DNA of 23,848 bases, from assembly GCA_964652975.1 (NCBI GenBank), contig CAZZCN010000050.1, positions 1 through 23,848 of the forward strand, read 5' to 3'. The position numbers and the translations under genes were made by a program. Position 1 is the stretch's first letter; the number at the start of each line of letters is the position of its first letter. Shown in pieces: positions 14,504-22,826 of this stretch. Under the pieces are notes generated by a model. It was given only the letters and a program-made list of their open reading frames with translations. It had not been told where the DNA came from and did not search any database. This DNA comes from CAZZCN01 sp964652975. GTDB lineage: Bacteria > Bacillota > Clostridia > Saccharofermentanales > UBA5734.

Positions 14504-16669
14504 ATGAACATTGCCGTACTATTTATAGCCACAAGCTTTAAAGTGCGTATGAAAATAAATGGCAAGACTCTGTTGATGCAGAGCGACAAGCAAAAATTCG
14601 CAGCCTTTCTTGACGAATTGTCTATATGGGTTGAAAACTCAGACGAAAAATTAACACCCGTAATAATAACCTGCTTTGATGAGATTTATGAAATAGCAGT
14701 TGAAAGACATTTCAAGGTTTTTAGCAACAAATTTACTAATGTTGCGCAATGGAATATGATTCGCTTTGGTGTGAATTCCTGCGCGGGATATGATGCGTAT
14801 TTTGTTTTAGACTCAAAAGATGCCAGACTTTTCAAAGCGGAGATATTTGAGAAGCTTTGTATTTTGTCGGAGAACAACCGGGGCAAGATTGTCCTGTCTG
14901 AATTGGGTGGAGTGCCGGGACTTCCAATGGTTTTCCCCAAAGATATGGTTGAATCTGTTCGTAGAATATTTGATGATAAAGGCGGCAAACTTAATTTACA
15001 GGCAAATTCCGGCAAGATTCTGGTTATGGAGATTACCAAAGAAATTCTTGAAGAAAATATTTATAAACGACATTACGATTTGAATAATATTGAGCAGAGG
15101 AATCACCTGCGTGAAGTAAGGGGTATATCTCCTTCGGAAATGAGTTCTAGACAGGGGATTTCAGCAGATGGGTCTGACGTGAAAGCCAAGACTGTAAAGT
15201 CAAGGGTGGTAATTATAAGAGGAGGCGGCAGGGTAGCCAGCTCAGTGGCAATCATGCTTCACAGTAACGGTTACAAGGTTTTGATTACAGAACGAGAACA
15301 TCCACTGACTCTATACAGAGGCAATAGTTTTTCGCAGGCTGTGACAGAAATGTACAAGAAAATAAATGGTGTCGATGCATACCTCGTAGCGCCAGGCAAA
15401 CAGCAGATAAGCAAAGCATGGGAAGCAAGTGTCATACCGGTTATTATTGACCCGGATATTGATTGTCTGGCATTATTCGACAAATCAGCCAAAGTATCAT
15501 CCATATACGATGACAGGCTGAATAGCAATACATCAGAGATGTCAGATCCGCTAAGTTATTTTCGAAATCTGGAGAAATCCGCATGGCAGAACAATTCAGA
15601 ACAATCTTCGTCACAAGATGATGATGCGACAGATGATTCAGGACTGGGCTCGTTAGGATTTTCCATCGATATGAAAGAATCAGGTGAAGACAAATTGGAT
15701 GAGAATGATGATTTATCTGACGACACCAACTTTGGCAATGAAGAATTTCAGAATGCCGTTAATGACGATATCGTAGATTCAAATGACGGCTCAGTTGAAT
15801 TTTATGGAGAAGAGGCTGACAGGGAAGAAATTGAAGGTGACAATATCGATGGCGCAGTAATTGAAGGAGACAATAATACTAGCGCAGAGGTCATAAGCAC
15901 TTTTAGTGAAAATACAAGTAATTCCGACAAAGTTGCTTCAGCACTAAAAATCAATAGTACAAACAGCATAACAACCGGAGGATCTGTGATTTATTCGGAT
16001 GGGATAGAATCCGATTTTCATAGCAATTACGAGCTGTTTGCAGTTTGCGACTTTACTTCCCCTAATTTAAACAAGCCCACACTCAAGGAAACTGCGCCTG
16101 TAACAGTCGGAATAAATGAATATCATTATTTTTACAATGGACCTGATAATTTAGTATCTATAAAATATGGTTTCGGATATGGCAAAATGATAAAAAATCC
16201 ATTGAACAGCTATTTTTCCGCAAACTCGTCACAATCACAATCAAATGTGATTAATAATAAAGCAGAAACAGAAGGAGCCTGCACCAATTACATAAAGGAT
16301 GAGAAAAAGGATGAGAAAGTATTGTACAACGACCAGGATTTCATCTGTGAAACTTTAAGCAAACACATTTATGTAAGCGACGATGGAATTTACAGGGAGA
16401 TAAGAAAGATCGGAGACCGGATTGAGGCAGGTGACGTAATAGGTGAGATTACAAACACCTATAACGAGAAAACAAGCATCACAAGCGATGCCGGTGGTAC
16501 GCTTATAGCCTCTCAAATGCAGGGTTCTCTATGCAAAAAGGGAATGTATGTAGCCGTAGTTGACAGCAGCATAATGTCAAAAGACGAGTGTTACTCTGTT
16601 TTTCCGCTTGACAATGCAATTGCCACGGGCGTGATTTCTATTTTGAATGATTCACTGAAAGATATCTAA
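14504..16669 (+). CDS. Divergent MobA-like / YqeB-like fusion protein with a long acidic linker
   Basis: Protein of 721 aa, probably cytoplasmic. Residues about 1-195 match a MobA/MocA-type nucleotidyltransferase in order, but the LAAGxSxRMG-K loop is degraded (ATSFKVRMKINGK). Residues about 232-345 match the Rossmann part of YqeB-family proteins from selenium-dependent molybdenum hydroxylase loci: IIRGGGRVASSVA, TEREHPLTLYRG, SFSQAV, VIPVIIDPD. Residues about 350-505 are an acidic, Ser/Asn-rich linker. The C-terminus (about 610-718: GDRIEAGDVIGEI, AGGTLIAS, LDNAIATGVISIL) matches the YqeB C-terminal barrel-like end. No molybdenum or selenium gene is in the window. Start: GGAGGT (14492-14497) is 6 nt before ATG 14504; GTG 14501 is the alternative. 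Confidence 0.7.
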   Translation: MNIAVLFIATSFKVRMKINGKTLLMQSDKQKFAAFLDELSIWVENSDEKLTPVIITCFDEIYEIAVERHFKVFSNKFTNVAQWNMIRFGVNSCAGYDAYFVLDSKDARLFKAEIFEKLCILSENNRGKIVLSELGGVPGLPMVFPKDMVESVRRIFDDKGGKLNLQANSGKILVMEITKEILEENIYKRHYDLNNIEQRNHLREVRGISPSEMSSRQGISADGSDVKAKTVKSRVVIIRGGGRVASSVAIMLHSNGYKVLITEREHPLTLYRGNSFSQAVTEMYKKINGVDAYLVAPGKQQISKAWEASVIPVIIDPDIDCLALFDKSAKVSSIYDDRLNSNTSEMSDPLSYFRNLEKSAWQNNSEQSSSQDDDATDDSGLGSLGFSIDMKESGEDKLDENDDLSDDTNFGNEEFQNAVNDDIVDSNDGSVEFYGEEADREEIEGDNIDGAVIEGDNNTSAEVISTFSENTSNSDKVASALKINSTNSITTGGSVIYSDGIESDFHSNYELFAVCDFTSPNLNKPTLKETAPVTVGINEYHYFYNGPDNLVSIKYGFGYGKMIKNPLNSYFSANSSQSQSNVINNKAETEGACTNYIKDEKKDEKVLYNDQDFICETLSKHIYVSDDGIYREIRKIGDRIEAGDVIGEITNTYNEKTSITSDAGGTLIASQMQGSLCKKGMYVAVVDSSIMSKDECYSVFPLDNAIATGVISILNDSLKDI

Positions 16670-16872
16670 GCGCAAGTCTATATTTCGTATCGATAAAAAT
16701 TCAATCATTTCAGATTTTTCAAATGTGATAAATCAAAAAACAAGGTATTCATTTTTAGTGCAAAAATCAAATTTGGATGAATTTACAAAAAATGACAAAA
16801 AATTTTGATGTATTGTATTTTGCAATAGACTAAAATGTTGTCTGTACATTAAAATAAATTTGGAGGATTACC
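16670..16872 (+). other. Leader region of the DUF4430-ECF operon
   Basis: A 203-nt AT-rich spacer. I looked for a cobalamin riboswitch and found no B12 box (GCCACTG-like) and no extended paired structure. I also see no strong sigma-A promoter; weak candidates are TTGATG and TTGCAA hexamers around 16804-16826. The ribosome site TTGGAGG is at about 16860-16866. Confidence 0.6.
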
Positions 16873-17802
16873 ATGAAAAACAAATCAAAAAACCTTATCT
16901 CAATTATTTCTATTGTTATTACCATGATGCTAGTGATTTTGCCCGCAACGGTTTTTGCCGGAGTTGAAAACCAGATGACTGTTACCGTTAGAATCGAAGG
17001 CATCTCAGAGAATTTTTATTATGACACTATACAGGTTCCGTACACAGGCGAAAATCTGGCAGTAAATGATGCTTTATGGTACCTTGATGCACAAGATTCC
17101 AATATCAAAATCACCGGACTAAAAGACGTCGCAAACAATATCATCAACTCTTATGTGACGGATGTCAACGGCGAATCTGCCGGAACATTTGGAGGATATG
17201 ACGGATGGTCCTATGTAGTTAATAATGTATCTCCTGATGTAGGTATGGACAGTTATAATTTAAAAGAAGGCGACAATATAGTCCTATTCTATGGTGATCC
17301 ATTTGCAACAGCGCCTATGCAATTTCCAGAAATTGACGATTCCAGGATTGGCGAAGGCAAGCTAAAGTTTACCAGCAAGGATGCATCCTTTGATGCAAAT
17401 TGGAATAAAACACTAACAACCAATCCGGTTGTCGGCGCTAAAATTTTCTGGCATTACGGAGAATCAACAGCTACCTACACTACCGATGCAAACGGTGAAA
17501 TCACAATTGATGCAGATCAGCTTGCATCTGGGACACACACAATACAGATTGAAAAACACCCTACCGAATCTGTAGAAGGAGCGTTCCTTCCTCTTGTGCT
17601 TCGATTTGCACCTGATATGGCTGTTATGGTTTCAGAAAAAGTTGAAACCACCCCTACGCCAGAACCGACCTCTGTTTTAGATGATGTGATTTCACAGACC
17701 GGTGCACCGGCAACTCATGATACATTTGGGTCGCCGATAGTGATTACACTTGCACTTATTACGATCGTTCTTGTTGTTGCACGTAAAAAGGGCGTAATTT
17801 AA
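16873..17802 (+). CDS. Cell-surface DUF4430 (transcobalamin-like beta domain) protein
   Basis: Secreted, membrane-anchored protein of 309 aa. The signal peptide is 1-29 (basic start, hydrophobic core, cut after VFA). Residues about 35-142 are a DUF4430 domain, the fold of the C-terminal domain of transcobalamin and intrinsic factor, with YDGWSYVVNN (109-118) and LKEGDNIVLFYGD (130-142). Residues about 160-248 resemble a beta-sandwich or carboxypeptidase-regulatory-like domain. A PTPEPT linker (261-266) leads to QTGAPA (275-280), a membrane segment (about 288-303) and ARKKGVI. That end resembles a sortase-type signal but has no LPxTG. First gene of the operon; ATG 16873 follows GGAGG. Corrinoid binding is inferred from fold and context. 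Confidence 0.82.
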   Translation: MKNKSKNLISIISIVITMMLVILPATVFAGVENQMTVTVRIEGISENFYYDTIQVPYTGENLAVNDALWYLDAQDSNIKITGLKDVANNIINSYVTDVNGESAGTFGGYDGWSYVVNNVSPDVGMDSYNLKEGDNIVLFYGDPFATAPMQFPEIDDSRIGEGKLKFTSKDASFDANWNKTLTTNPVVGAKIFWHYGESTATYTTDANGEITIDADQLASGTHTIQIEKHPTESVEGAFLPLVLRFAPDMAVMVSEKVETTPTPEPTSVLDDVISQTGAPATHDTFGSPIVITLALITIVLVVARKKGVI

Positions 17803-17855
17803 GCCTGGTTTATTGAATGAGAAAATAGAGCAAAATTACAACAAAAGGTAATAAG

Positions 17856-19544
17856 ATGATTTTTATCAAAAAAACAATATCGCCAATAATTACAATAGCT
17901 GTGTCATGTTTAACATGCACGGCTTTTGTCCTTTTTTCACTTCCTGCCACAATATGTTTTTCGCAAGAGACAACTACCCAAACGGCAGTGGTTAAATACT
18001 ACAATGCAAGTGACCTGCAGTCAATTGCTGACGGGATCATCGAGTGGGAAAAGACTAAATTAGGTATTCCATCTACAGAGTCACTACTTGAAAACACCAA
18101 ATTTTCCAGTAGCGCCGGAGAATCAGACAATGATTGGCTGGCTCTTGGTGTCAGTCGCTTGCATCCTGAACAGAATTTTCCAGTATATCTCGAAAAATTA
18201 GAAAATAAAGTACTATTGTATTATAGACCATTGCCTACAAGTGTTCCAACTCCAACAAATGCGCCAACCTCAAAAAGCAAATATAGCGATTATCAGAGGC
18301 GTGCAATTACAATGCTTTCTTTAAGAGGCGATCCGCGTAATATCAAATACAGTATAGACGGCAAAGCAATGTCAGCTGATGTGATATTGGATTTTGCTTT
18401 CAATATGGGAACTAAAACAAGTCTGGGTGACCAGGGCTTAGCTTCTCGTGTATGGGCGCTCATTTCTATCGATTCAATGCAATATTCAATTCCTGCAGGT
18501 AGTAAAAATACAAGGGATTCACTTTTAACTGAATTACTTAGCAAGCAGTGTCTCAATGGTGGATTTGCACTTACCGGCAAATATTCCGATCCGGATATCA
18601 CAGCTATGGTTGTACAGGCTCTTGCACCTTACTACAATAGAACACAGACATATACTTACAAAAGGATTAACGATGGGACAACTGCGAGTAAAACAGTCAG
18701 AAAAGTTATCGATGAGTCTCTTGCATTGCTTTCATCATTACAAAAAAACACAGGAGATTTTACAGCCGGATGGACGCAGGCGAGGAATCCTCAGACAACC
18801 GCACAGGTGGCACTGGCACTCACTTGCCTTGGTATTGACCCGCAAAAAGACAATCGCTTCATCAAAAACGGTAAAAGCCTTGTGGATGGGATGCTGGTTT
18901 TTTTGCAGCCAGATAAGGGATTTAAAGCAACTGTTAATTCACCAGGATCTGATATTATGGCATCGAGTCAGGTTTTGTATACCATGGCTGCAATCATTCG
19001 AAACATGAAGAATATGCGCAGACTCTATGATTTCAGACCAGAACAGCCGGCGACCCTCAAAGCAAATATAACGAAAATAATTGCCGAAATTGAAGCTTCC
19101 TCTGAGCAAACAACCAGACCAAAGCTTCTTTCATTAAGTAATTCGTATAAGCTGATTGTAGATGACGAAAAAATGTACGTTTATAACTACACAAAACTTT
19201 ATGATTTGCTAAATGCAGCATCTATTTCGTCATCCAGTCCGACAAGTGGCAAAAATGACAATCTGACATCGACAAGCAGTAATACAGGAAGCGGATTTGT
19301 TTCAGCATATACAGATTCTTCCTTCTCGAAAATTTCAGGTGCCAATATTGCTTCAAGTTCAAACAGCGGGAATATAAACAGCTTTGAAGGAAACTCACAA
19401 GACGGGAAAGGAAACGGATCTAACAATCAAAAAAGTAGTGATAGAAACCAGAGGGTTCTAATCATTGTTATAATTTTTGTATTAATAATTTCAGGTGCGA
19501 CTCTAAATTTTTATATGATTAGAAAAGCCAGGATAAAGAGGTGA
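17856..19544 (+). CDS. Membrane-anchored alpha/alpha-toroid (prenyltransferase/squalene-oxidase repeat) surface protein
   Basis: Extracytoplasmic protein of 562 aa. It has a signal peptide or anchor at 1-36, a PTPTNAPTSK linker (131-140) and a helical repeat domain about 141-390. Three repeats show the typical pattern of a G-F/W turn, then a polar stretch and an A-V-AL helix: CLNGGFALTGKYSD (232-245), DFTAGWTQARNPQTT (301-315), DKGFKATVNSPGSD (353-366). A Ser/Asn-rich stalk (about 434-530) and a C-terminal membrane helix (about 533-555) with a basic tail follow. The same toroid fold forms the N-terminal half of intrinsic factor and transcobalamin. Enzymatic prenyltransferase motifs are not evident, so a binding role is likely. 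It starts 53 nt after the first DUF4430 gene; AAAGG lies 7 nt before ATG 17856. Confidence 0.82.
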   Translation: MIFIKKTISPIITIAVSCLTCTAFVLFSLPATICFSQETTTQTAVVKYYNASDLQSIADGIIEWEKTKLGIPSTESLLENTKFSSSAGESDNDWLALGVSRLHPEQNFPVYLEKLENKVLLYYRPLPTSVPTPTNAPTSKSKYSDYQRRAITMLSLRGDPRNIKYSIDGKAMSADVILDFAFNMGTKTSLGDQGLASRVWALISIDSMQYSIPAGSKNTRDSLLTELLSKQCLNGGFALTGKYSDPDITAMVVQALAPYYNRTQTYTYKRINDGTTASKTVRKVIDESLALLSSLQKNTGDFTAGWTQARNPQTTAQVALALTCLGIDPQKDNRFIKNGKSLVDGMLVFLQPDKGFKATVNSPGSDIMASSQVLYTMAAIIRNMKNMRRLYDFRPEQPATLKANITKIIAEIEASSEQTTRPKLLSLSNSYKLIVDDEKMYVYNYTKLYDLLNAASISSSSPTSGKNDNLTSTSSNTGSGFVSAYTDSSFSKISGANIASSSNSGNINSFEGNSQDGKGNGSNNQKSSDRNQRVLIIVIIFVLIISGATLNFYMIRKARIKR

Positions 19545-19548
19545 CAAA

Positions 19549-20121
19549 TTGAAGACGAAAAAGATTGTGTTTTCATCAGCGATAGCACTTGCAGCAATAC
19601 TTGCGGTGATTTTTATAGCACTCAACCTGGACATCAAAGCGCCGGGTGATTATTACAGCGCGCAATCCGACAATATAGCAAGCGGCAGTAAGACAGTTTT
19701 CATAAGCATCAGATGCGACACGGTTCTGAATAATATGGATCAGCTTTCAGATGAGTTGAAAAGCGGCGAGTTCATTCCAAAGGATGGAGCTGTTCTGCCG
19801 AAAACTGAATTTTTGCTGAAAGACGGAGACAATGTTTTCTCCTTGCTTTTAGCAGCCACTAAAGCCAAAAAGATACAAATGGAATATCAAGGAAGCCCTG
19901 ATGATGGGGTGGGCGTAGTCTACATCAAGGGGATCAGCCATCTATACGAATACTCGTGCGGACCGCTTTCAGGATGGCTTTTCAAGATCAACGGCAAATT
20001 TTCATCTGGTGACGCATCGGATTACCAGCTTAAGGATAAAGATTATATTGAATGGGTATACACCTGTGATTTAGGTCGTGACGTCGGAAATGATTTCGGT
20101 AGCGGGGAATTGTCACAATGA
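19549..20121 (+). CDS. Membrane-tethered DUF4430 protein
   Basis: Protein of 190 aa with one N-terminal membrane helix (about 5-27) that anchors an extracytoplasmic DUF4430 domain (about 47-180). Family hallmarks are present: VFISIRCDTVL (49-59), PKDGAVL (77-83), DGDNVFSLL (92-100), CGPLSGWLFKING (136-148) and KDYIEWVYTCDLGRDVG (164-180). It is smaller than the first DUF4430 protein and lacks its second domain and C-terminal anchor. Start TTG 19549 follows AAGAGGTG. It begins 4 nt after the toroid gene, and its TGA overlaps the ATG of ecfT (ATGA). It may pair with the toroid protein as the other half of a ligand cage next to the importer. Confidence 0.85.
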   Translation: MKTKKIVFSSAIALAAILAVIFIALNLDIKAPGDYYSAQSDNIASGSKTVFISIRCDTVLNNMDQLSDELKSGEFIPKDGAVLPKTEFLLKDGDNVFSLLLAATKAKKIQMEYQGSPDDGVGVVYIKGISHLYEYSCGPLSGWLFKINGKFSSGDASDYQLKDKDYIEWVYTCDLGRDVGNDFGSGELSQ

Positions 20122-20999
20122 AGTCTTTTGCTACTTACCACCCGTTGGTTTTGATGATATATTTTGTCGCGGTGATAGCGGTTTTAATGTTTGCCGGCAA
20201 TCCAGTTTTGCTTGTGCTGGCTGTGTTTGGTGGATTTCTGTTTAACCTGATGACAGAAACTGGTGTGAAGGTTATCAGAAATTTATTGTTTTACATTTTG
20301 TTTTTTGCCTTGATAGCGGTCACAAACCCGCTCTTTTCTCATAACGGAGTGACTGTTCTTTTTTTTATAAACAGCAACGCATATACCTTGGAGGCGGTCT
20401 ATTACGGAATGGGGATAGGAACCATGCTTGTCGGGATGATGTATTGGTTTGTCAATTATTCACTAACTGTTACCTCGGAGAAGTTTTTGTTTCTTTTTGG
20501 CAAAATAATTCCGAAACTTTCATTGGTGTTTTCGATGGTTCTACGTTTTATACCTCATTTCAGAAAGCAGATTGTCAAGGTTGGCAGTGCGCAAAAGGCC
20601 ATGGGCTTGTATTCCAGAGATAATTACGTTGACAAAATCCGATCTGGGGCAAGAGTTTTCTCGATTATGGTCACCTGGGCGCTCGAAAATTCGATAGAGA
20701 CCGCCGACGCCATGAAAGCTCGTGGTTATGGGCTTCCGGGGCGCAGTCATTTTTCAATATTTAAATTCGGAAAGCGAGATGGTGTCTTAATGGCGCTGAT
20801 TGCTGTACTTGCAGCTACGGTTTTTATCGGAATAGGCACTGATATGCTGGCATTTTCATATTACCCGAAAATTTCCGGACTTAACACCGGTGTTTTTCCG
20901 ATGTTTGCATATACAGCCTACGGACTGCTGGTATTTTTACCTGCCATTATAGAAATCAAGGAGAGAATCAAATGGAAATATTTTCTGTCAAAGATTTAA
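20118..20999 (+). CDS. ECF transporter transmembrane coupling protein (EcfT)
   Basis: Integral membrane protein of 293 aa that links the S component to the ATPases. There are about five hydrophobic segments, at roughly 9-45, 53-70, 90-116, 215-236 and 258-278. The coupling helices carry QKAMGLYS (159-166) and MKARGYGLPG (199-208). The second has the usual A-R-G; the first reads A-M-G where A-R-G/S is typical. The ATG overlaps the upstream stop by 4 nt, and the next gene starts 28 nt before this one ends, so translation is coupled on both sides. Confidence 0.9.
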   Translation: MKSFATYHPLVLMIYFVAVIAVLMFAGNPVLLVLAVFGGFLFNLMTETGVKVIRNLLFYILFFALIAVTNPLFSHNGVTVLFFINSNAYTLEAVYYGMGIGTMLVGMMYWFVNYSLTVTSEKFLFLFGKIIPKLSLVFSMVLRFIPHFRKQIVKVGSAQKAMGLYSRDNYVDKIRSGARVFSIMVTWALENSIETADAMKARGYGLPGRSHFSIFKFGKRDGVLMALIAVLAATVFIGIGTDMLAFSYYPKISGLNTGVFPMFAYTAYGLLVFLPAIIEIKERIKWKYFLSKI

Positions 21000-22786
21000 G
21001 CTTTACATATCCACAGACTTCAGAAAAAGCACTCGACAAAGTGAATATTTCGTTTATGAGTGGCGATTTCGTTGTGGTATGCGGTGAGACGGGATGTGGA
21101 AAGACGACGCTTTTAAGGCTTCTTAAGCGTGAAATTGCACCTCACGGTGATGTTGAAGGAGAAATCCTTTACAATAATGTGAACTTAGACCAATTGGATG
21201 GAAAGGTCTCGACTTGTGAAATAGGGTATGTGTTTCAAAATCCTGAAACGCAGATTGTAACTGACAAGGTCTGGCACGAACTTGCATTCGGGCTCGAAAA
21301 TATGGGGCTACAAACTTCGGAAATCCGCCGCAGGGTCGGAGAAATTGCAGGATTCTTCGGAATTGAGAAGTGGTTTAGATCAGACACATCCAGCCTCTCA
21401 GGCGGCCAGAAACAACTTTTGAATCTAGCTGCAATAATGGTTATGCAGCCGAATGTGCTGATATTGGATGAGCCTACCTCGCAGCTTGACCCGATTGCCG
21501 CTTCTGAGTTTATTGCGACACTACAAAAGCTCAACCGTGAACTTGGACTTACAGTAATTTTGGTGGAGCACAGGCTTGAGGATGTTTTTCCAATAGCGGA
21601 CAAGGTGCTGCTGATGGAAAACGGTAAGGTGCTATTGTATGAAGAACCACATACACTGGCTGAAAAGCTTCGACGAATTGACAAAAATCATCATATGATA
21701 AATGCCCTGCCAAGCGCTGTGAGAATTTATGCAGGACTTGATATGGACGGTGACACATACAAAGACAAAGCCCGCGACGTGAACAATGGAATGGACAATG
21801 GAATAGACAGAGCCGAAAATGTAGACATTGAAGATGACGAGGCGCTGGAGCAGAACGGTAACAGAAACAGAAATGCTTGCCGGAAATGTCCTTTGACTGT
21901 CAAGGATGGAAGATTTTTCCTGAGTGAAAATTTCGTCAGCAAGATCAAAACCGTACCGAGAAAAGAGTATCTCCACAGTGAAAATGTCGCTGTCGAACTG
22001 AAAGACGTATGGTTTCGCTACGAAAAGGACTCCACTGATATTATGCGGGGTGTGAATTTCAAGGTCTACGAGGGCGAAACTTATTGTATTCTGGGTGGCA
22101 ACGGATCAGGAAAGACAACAACACTCAATGTTCTTTGTGGACTTAGAAAATCCCATCAGGGCAGGATCTATCTTAACAACCGTAAAATTACCGACTATAA
22201 GAGCGGTGAACTATATCGGAACAATATTGCCGTATTGCCACAGAATTCACAGGTTGTATTCTTGAAAGATACTGTCATTGATGATTTTATGGAAGTGTGC
22301 GATGCCATGGAGTATACACCTGAAATTCGCAAAGCACTTATAGATGAATTATGTGTAACTTTCGGCATTGGCCATCTGCTAAAAAAACACCCATATGACC
22401 TTTCCGGAGGGGAACAGCAAAAATGCGCACTGGTCAAGCTTTTATTACTGAAACCCCGCATCATCCTTCTGGACGAGCCGACAAAGGGTTTCGATTCCTT
22501 TGCCAAAAAGGGCCTGGCAAAAATAATAAAGGACTTGAAGCAAAATAAGATAACTGTCATAATAGTGACTCATGATGTTGAGTTTGCAGCGATTAATGCG
22601 GACAGATGCGCAATGTTTTTTGACGGAGAGATTGTTTCGGAGGATACACCAGAGGTGTTTTTCGCTCACAATAGTTTCTATACTACAGCTGCAAACCGCA
22701 TAGCGCGGCACATGTATCCGGAAGCGGTAACCTGCGAAGAAGTAATCGAACTATGTAAATTGAATGGGCGAACTATCGAAAAATGA
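20972..22786 (+). CDS. ECF transporter ATPase, two EcfA domains fused
   Basis: Cytoplasmic energy-coupling ATPase of 604 aa with two ABC domains in one chain. Domain 1: Walker A GETGCGKTT (38-46), Q89, signature LSGGQ (142-146), Walker B ILDEP (164-168), H200. Domain 2: Walker A GGNGSGKT (375-382), Q424, signature LSGGE (477-481), Walker B LLDEP (499-503), H534. Both active sites look complete. The linker (about 250-335) is acidic and then holds a C303-RK-C306 pair. Most group II ECF systems encode the two ATPases separately. ATG 20972 follows AAGGAGAG (20958-20965), inside the end of ecfT. Confidence 0.94.
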   Translation: MEIFSVKDLSFTYPQTSEKALDKVNISFMSGDFVVVCGETGCGKTTLLRLLKREIAPHGDVEGEILYNNVNLDQLDGKVSTCEIGYVFQNPETQIVTDKVWHELAFGLENMGLQTSEIRRRVGEIAGFFGIEKWFRSDTSSLSGGQKQLLNLAAIMVMQPNVLILDEPTSQLDPIAASEFIATLQKLNRELGLTVILVEHRLEDVFPIADKVLLMENGKVLLYEEPHTLAEKLRRIDKNHHMINALPSAVRIYAGLDMDGDTYKDKARDVNNGMDNGIDRAENVDIEDDEALEQNGNRNRNACRKCPLTVKDGRFFLSENFVSKIKTVPRKEYLHSENVAVELKDVWFRYEKDSTDIMRGVNFKVYEGETYCILGGNGSGKTTTLNVLCGLRKSHQGRIYLNNRKITDYKSGELYRNNIAVLPQNSQVVFLKDTVIDDFMEVCDAMEYTPEIRKALIDELCVTFGIGHLLKKHPYDLSGGEQQKCALVKLLLLKPRIILLDEPTKGFDSFAKKGLAKIIKDLKQNKITVIIVTHDVEFAAINADRCAMFFDGEIVSEDTPEVFFAHNSFYTTAANRIARHMYPEAVTCEEVIELCKLNGRTIEK

Positions 22787-22826
22787 AAATATTGCACTCA
22801 GAAAACAATTTTCAGAAGGGAATTAC

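Noticed and set aside
17856..19544. Toroid protein as an active squalene cyclase or prenyltransferase
   Set aside because: It is exported and membrane-anchored, and I see no DxDD-type catalytic motif; only the helical repeat pattern is shared.
22764..22826. Longer S component starting inside the ATPase gene
   Set aside because: No ribosome site, and the polar 21-residue extension does not fit an S component; ATG 22827 has GAAGGG at good spacing.
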